Position numbers and translations under genes: made by a program. Positions 14,893 to 16,510 of a stretch of 16,510 nt of DNA are shown in pieces. The stretch is from NCBI GenBank assembly GCA_023135025.1, contig JAGLTY010000011.1:1-16510 (forward strand), in the 5' to 3' direction. The notes under the pieces were generated by a model, which was not told the DNA's origin, made no database searches, and saw only the letters and a program-made list of their open reading frames with translations. This stretch comes from Bacteroidales bacterium. Its GTDB lineage: Bacteria > Bacteroidota > Bacteroidia > Bacteroidales > GCA-2748055. How positions within the stretch are numbered: position 1 is the first letter of the stretch; every line of letters begins with the position of its first letter.

Positions 14893-16314
14893 CTACTGTT
14901 TCAATAATTTTAACCAACGAATAGCTGATCCCTCACCGATCTGGATCAGGTATACCCCCGGGGAGAGATCATGGATATGAATATCACCCCCGGCCAGGTA
15001 GTTCTGAACCTGCCTGACCATTTTTCCTGAGAGATCATAAAAAATGAGATTGGCCTCTTTCATGCCAGTGATATGGATGATCTCCCTGGCCGGATTGGGA
15101 TAGAGGCTAAGCCGGGACAGACTTTCTCCCGCTGTCGAGAAGACCAAGAGACCCGGGGTTACCAGGGTGGAGACAGAAGCATACAGAGAGGGGACGCCAG
15201 TCACGAATGCACTCAATGTAAGCGGACCGCTCCCTGAGAGGGATAACACCTGGTTCTCATCCACCGCTGCCCACTCCTCACTGACGATCCATTGGATTGG
15301 TGGCAAGGAGACCGGCCTACCCATATGAAACAAAAACAGCTCCATCTGAATGGTGCCGGTATCAATCTCCAAAGGCAGGTCCTGAATGACCAGCAGATCG
15401 AGGTTCCCCGAAAGTCCGGGACCGGCAGCCACATCCACCACACCGGTTATCTCAGTGGAGAGCTCTCCCAGCCATCCTCCTTCATGTAAAATTCCGTTCT
15501 GAACCTTTACAAAATGGATACGATCCAGATCCACGAAATTCCCCTCCCTATCTACGGCCCAGCTAATATCAAATGCATCACCTCCCGAATTTTCCACCTC
15601 AGCCGTATAGGGATTATCCGGTACTGTATGGGATCCTGATCCCCGTATCTGGTTGTCGGCATAACCAAATGCCCTTCTGAGCGATTTATTGCCAGGAGGA
15701 TGTTCTACATCAATGGCACCCTGAATCAGGGTACCGGTCAGGGTATACCCGTCGGCCGAAATAGCCGGAAATGAATCGGTCAACGGATAGTAGGGCTGGG
15801 TATGGGCGCTGTTGGCCCTAATCTTCCCGCTGTTGCCAAGGTGATCTTCCCAGGGGACATCACTGGCCTCCACACCCCCCGGATTGGTATAGGTCACCCT
15901 GTAATCCTTCAAAGTGGAGGAGAAGTAGTAATCGCTTCCTGCCAATTCGAACCAGGTGTCGTCGGGCAGACCGTTTTCATTTTTATCTTCCATCACCCAG
16001 ACCATTCCGGGCTCCGACCAGTCGGTCATTGGATTCCCGAAGATGGTGAAATCGATCCCGAAAGGATTGTCTGAATCGTTCTCCACAGCTGTCTCAAAAC
16101 GAAAAATCACATACCCCCCGAAAGCTCCAAGGGAGAGGGTCCCGTTCACCCCGCTCACCAGGGAGCGGGCCGACACGGGACAGCCCCAGGGCATGCTGTT
16201 GATAAACTGTCCGGGTGCCGGTCTGTACTCCATCACCCCGGTGATATACTGGGCCCCAGCCCCCACACAGGAGAGTATAAGAAGGATATATGTGAAGATC
16301 GTTCGTGCCAACAC
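14893..16314 (-). CDS. T9SS-sorted cell-surface protein of a BtuB/BtuG-type locus
   Basis: A 473-residue secreted protein. It has a signal peptide (LARTIFTYILLILSCVGAGAQ). A central domain includes YRPAPGQFINSMPWG, SLGAFGGYVIFRFE, DFTIFGNPM, EPGMVWVMEDKNENGLPDDTWFELAGSDY and DNQIRGSGSHTVPDNPYTAEVENSGGDAFDISWAVD. The last 71 residues (403-473, from SLYPNPAREIIHI to LKLLKQ) are a type A T9SS sorting domain. From memory, proteins with this PAPGQF/GNGLPDD pattern accompany BtuB-like receptors in Bacteroidota; I could not check this. No ATG is available: an in-frame TGA lies six codons upstream, so it starts at GTG 16314 (1 nt after the previous stop) or TTG 16311. It is probably exported to the cell surface, where it may help capture the receptor's ligand. 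Confidence 0.82.
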   Translation of the reverse strand: MLARTIFTYILLILSCVGAGAQYITGVMEYRPAPGQFINSMPWGCPVSARSLVSGVNGTLSLGAFGGYVIFRFETAVENDSDNPFGIDFTIFGNPMTDWSEPGMVWVMEDKNENGLPDDTWFELAGSDYYFSSTLKDYRVTYTNPGGVEASDVPWEDHLGNSGKIRANSAHTQPYYPLTDSFPAISADGYTLTGTLIQGAIDVEHPPGNKSLRRAFGYADNQIRGSGSHTVPDNPYTAEVENSGGDAFDISWAVDREGNFVDLDRIHFVKVQNGILHEGGWLGELSTEITGVVDVAAGPGLSGNLDLLVIQDLPLEIDTGTIQMELFLFHMGRPVSLPPIQWIVSEEWAAVDENQVLSLSGSGPLTLSAFVTGVPSLYASVSTLVTPGLLVFSTAGESLSRLSLYPNPAREIIHITGMKEANLIFYDLSGKMVRQVQNYLAGGDIHIHDLSPGVYLIQIGEGSAIRWLKLLKQ

Positions 16315-16315
16315 C

Positions 16316-16510
16316 CTACAGTTTTTGGATCATCTCCCTGATCACCCCGCTGTTGTGCCTGATCCGGACGATATAGGTACCAGCGGGCTGACTGCTGATA
16401 TCGATGGTCTGACCTGGCAACAGCTGACTGTTGGTATATACCTTCGATCCGGTGATGTTATAGATGGTTACATCCAGCTTTTCCTCAGCGCTGAACCCAA
16501 TGACAAACTG
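16316..16510 (-). CDS. C-terminal end of another T9SS-sorted secreted protein (partial)
   Basis: Open at the right edge; 64 codons plus a TAG (16318-16316) are visible. The translation contains KLDVTIYNITGSKVYTN, then DISSQPAGTYIVRI and a final REMIQKL. This is the standard end of a type A T9SS sorting domain (a beta-sandwich with a G-hydrophobic-Y strand and a basic tail). The functional N-terminal part lies outside the window. The next gene's GTG start comes 1 nt after this stop, so the two belong to one transcript, giving two consecutive T9SS-sorted products ahead of the TonB-dependent receptor. Confidence 0.85.
   Translation of the reverse strand, partial: QFVIGFSAEEKLDVTIYNITGSKVYTNSQLLPGQTIDISSQPAGTYIVRIRHNSGVIREMIQKL

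Noticed and set aside
1..16510. CRISPR array, tRNA, insertion sequence or phage gene
   Set aside because: No regularly spaced repeats, cloverleaf-like sequence, transposase motif or phage protein was found on either strand.

Overview
The window looks like a chromosomal piece of a Bacteroidota genome, probably a Bacteroidales/Marinilabiliales-type environmental or host-associated member. The evidence is two type IX secretion (T9SS) C-terminal sorting domains, a BtuB/BtuG-like outer-membrane uptake pair, short-signal lipoproteins, Tat-exported sugar and peptidase enzymes, a GH29 fucosidase lipoprotein, and nearly absent Shine-Dalgarno sequences. I see no rRNA, tRNA, insertion sequence, phage gene or CRISPR array. 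Coding density is very high and no gene-free gap exceeds about 150 bases.

Layout. (1) Positions 1-3111, plus strand: the 3' end of a long-chain acyl-CoA synthetase, a GNAT-fold protein of the YghO / bacterial-ceramide-synthase-like family, and a phytoene-desaturase/retinol-saturase-type flavoprotein, tightly packed as one operon that looks devoted to lipid acylation and modification. (2) Positions 3108-6473, minus strand: a three-gene operon read as DUF1080-PHP fusion lipoprotein, Tat-exported aldo/keto reductase, then a small outer-membrane barrel-like protein. This looks like an envelope-located carbohydrate module. (3) Positions 6615-9479, plus strand: tldD-tldE metallopeptidase pair, diverging from operon 2 and followed by a strong intrinsic terminator that lies inside the 3' end of the opposing fucosidase gene. 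(4) Positions 9593-11705, minus strand: a uracil-DNA-glycosylase-superfamily-like gene coupled, with a 1-nt gap, to a GH29 alpha-L-fucosidase lipoprotein. (5) Positions 11786-16510, minus strand: the end of a T9SS-sorted protein, a second T9SS-sorted surface protein, a BtuB-like TonB-dependent receptor and a BtuG-like (YncE/DUF5074) beta-propeller lipoprotein. This order resembles Bacteroidota corrinoid (vitamin B12) uptake loci; its promoter and any riboswitch would lie beyond the right edge.

The points most worth a second look are the acyl-CoA synthetase / BcerS-like / flavoprotein operon, the DUF1080-PHP fusion beside a Tat-exported aldo/keto reductase, the TldD with a Tat signal whose TldE partner has none, the terminator embedded in an antisense coding sequence, and the T9SS-linked BtuB/BtuG-like locus. 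Functional assignments are from recalled family motifs; no database search was run.
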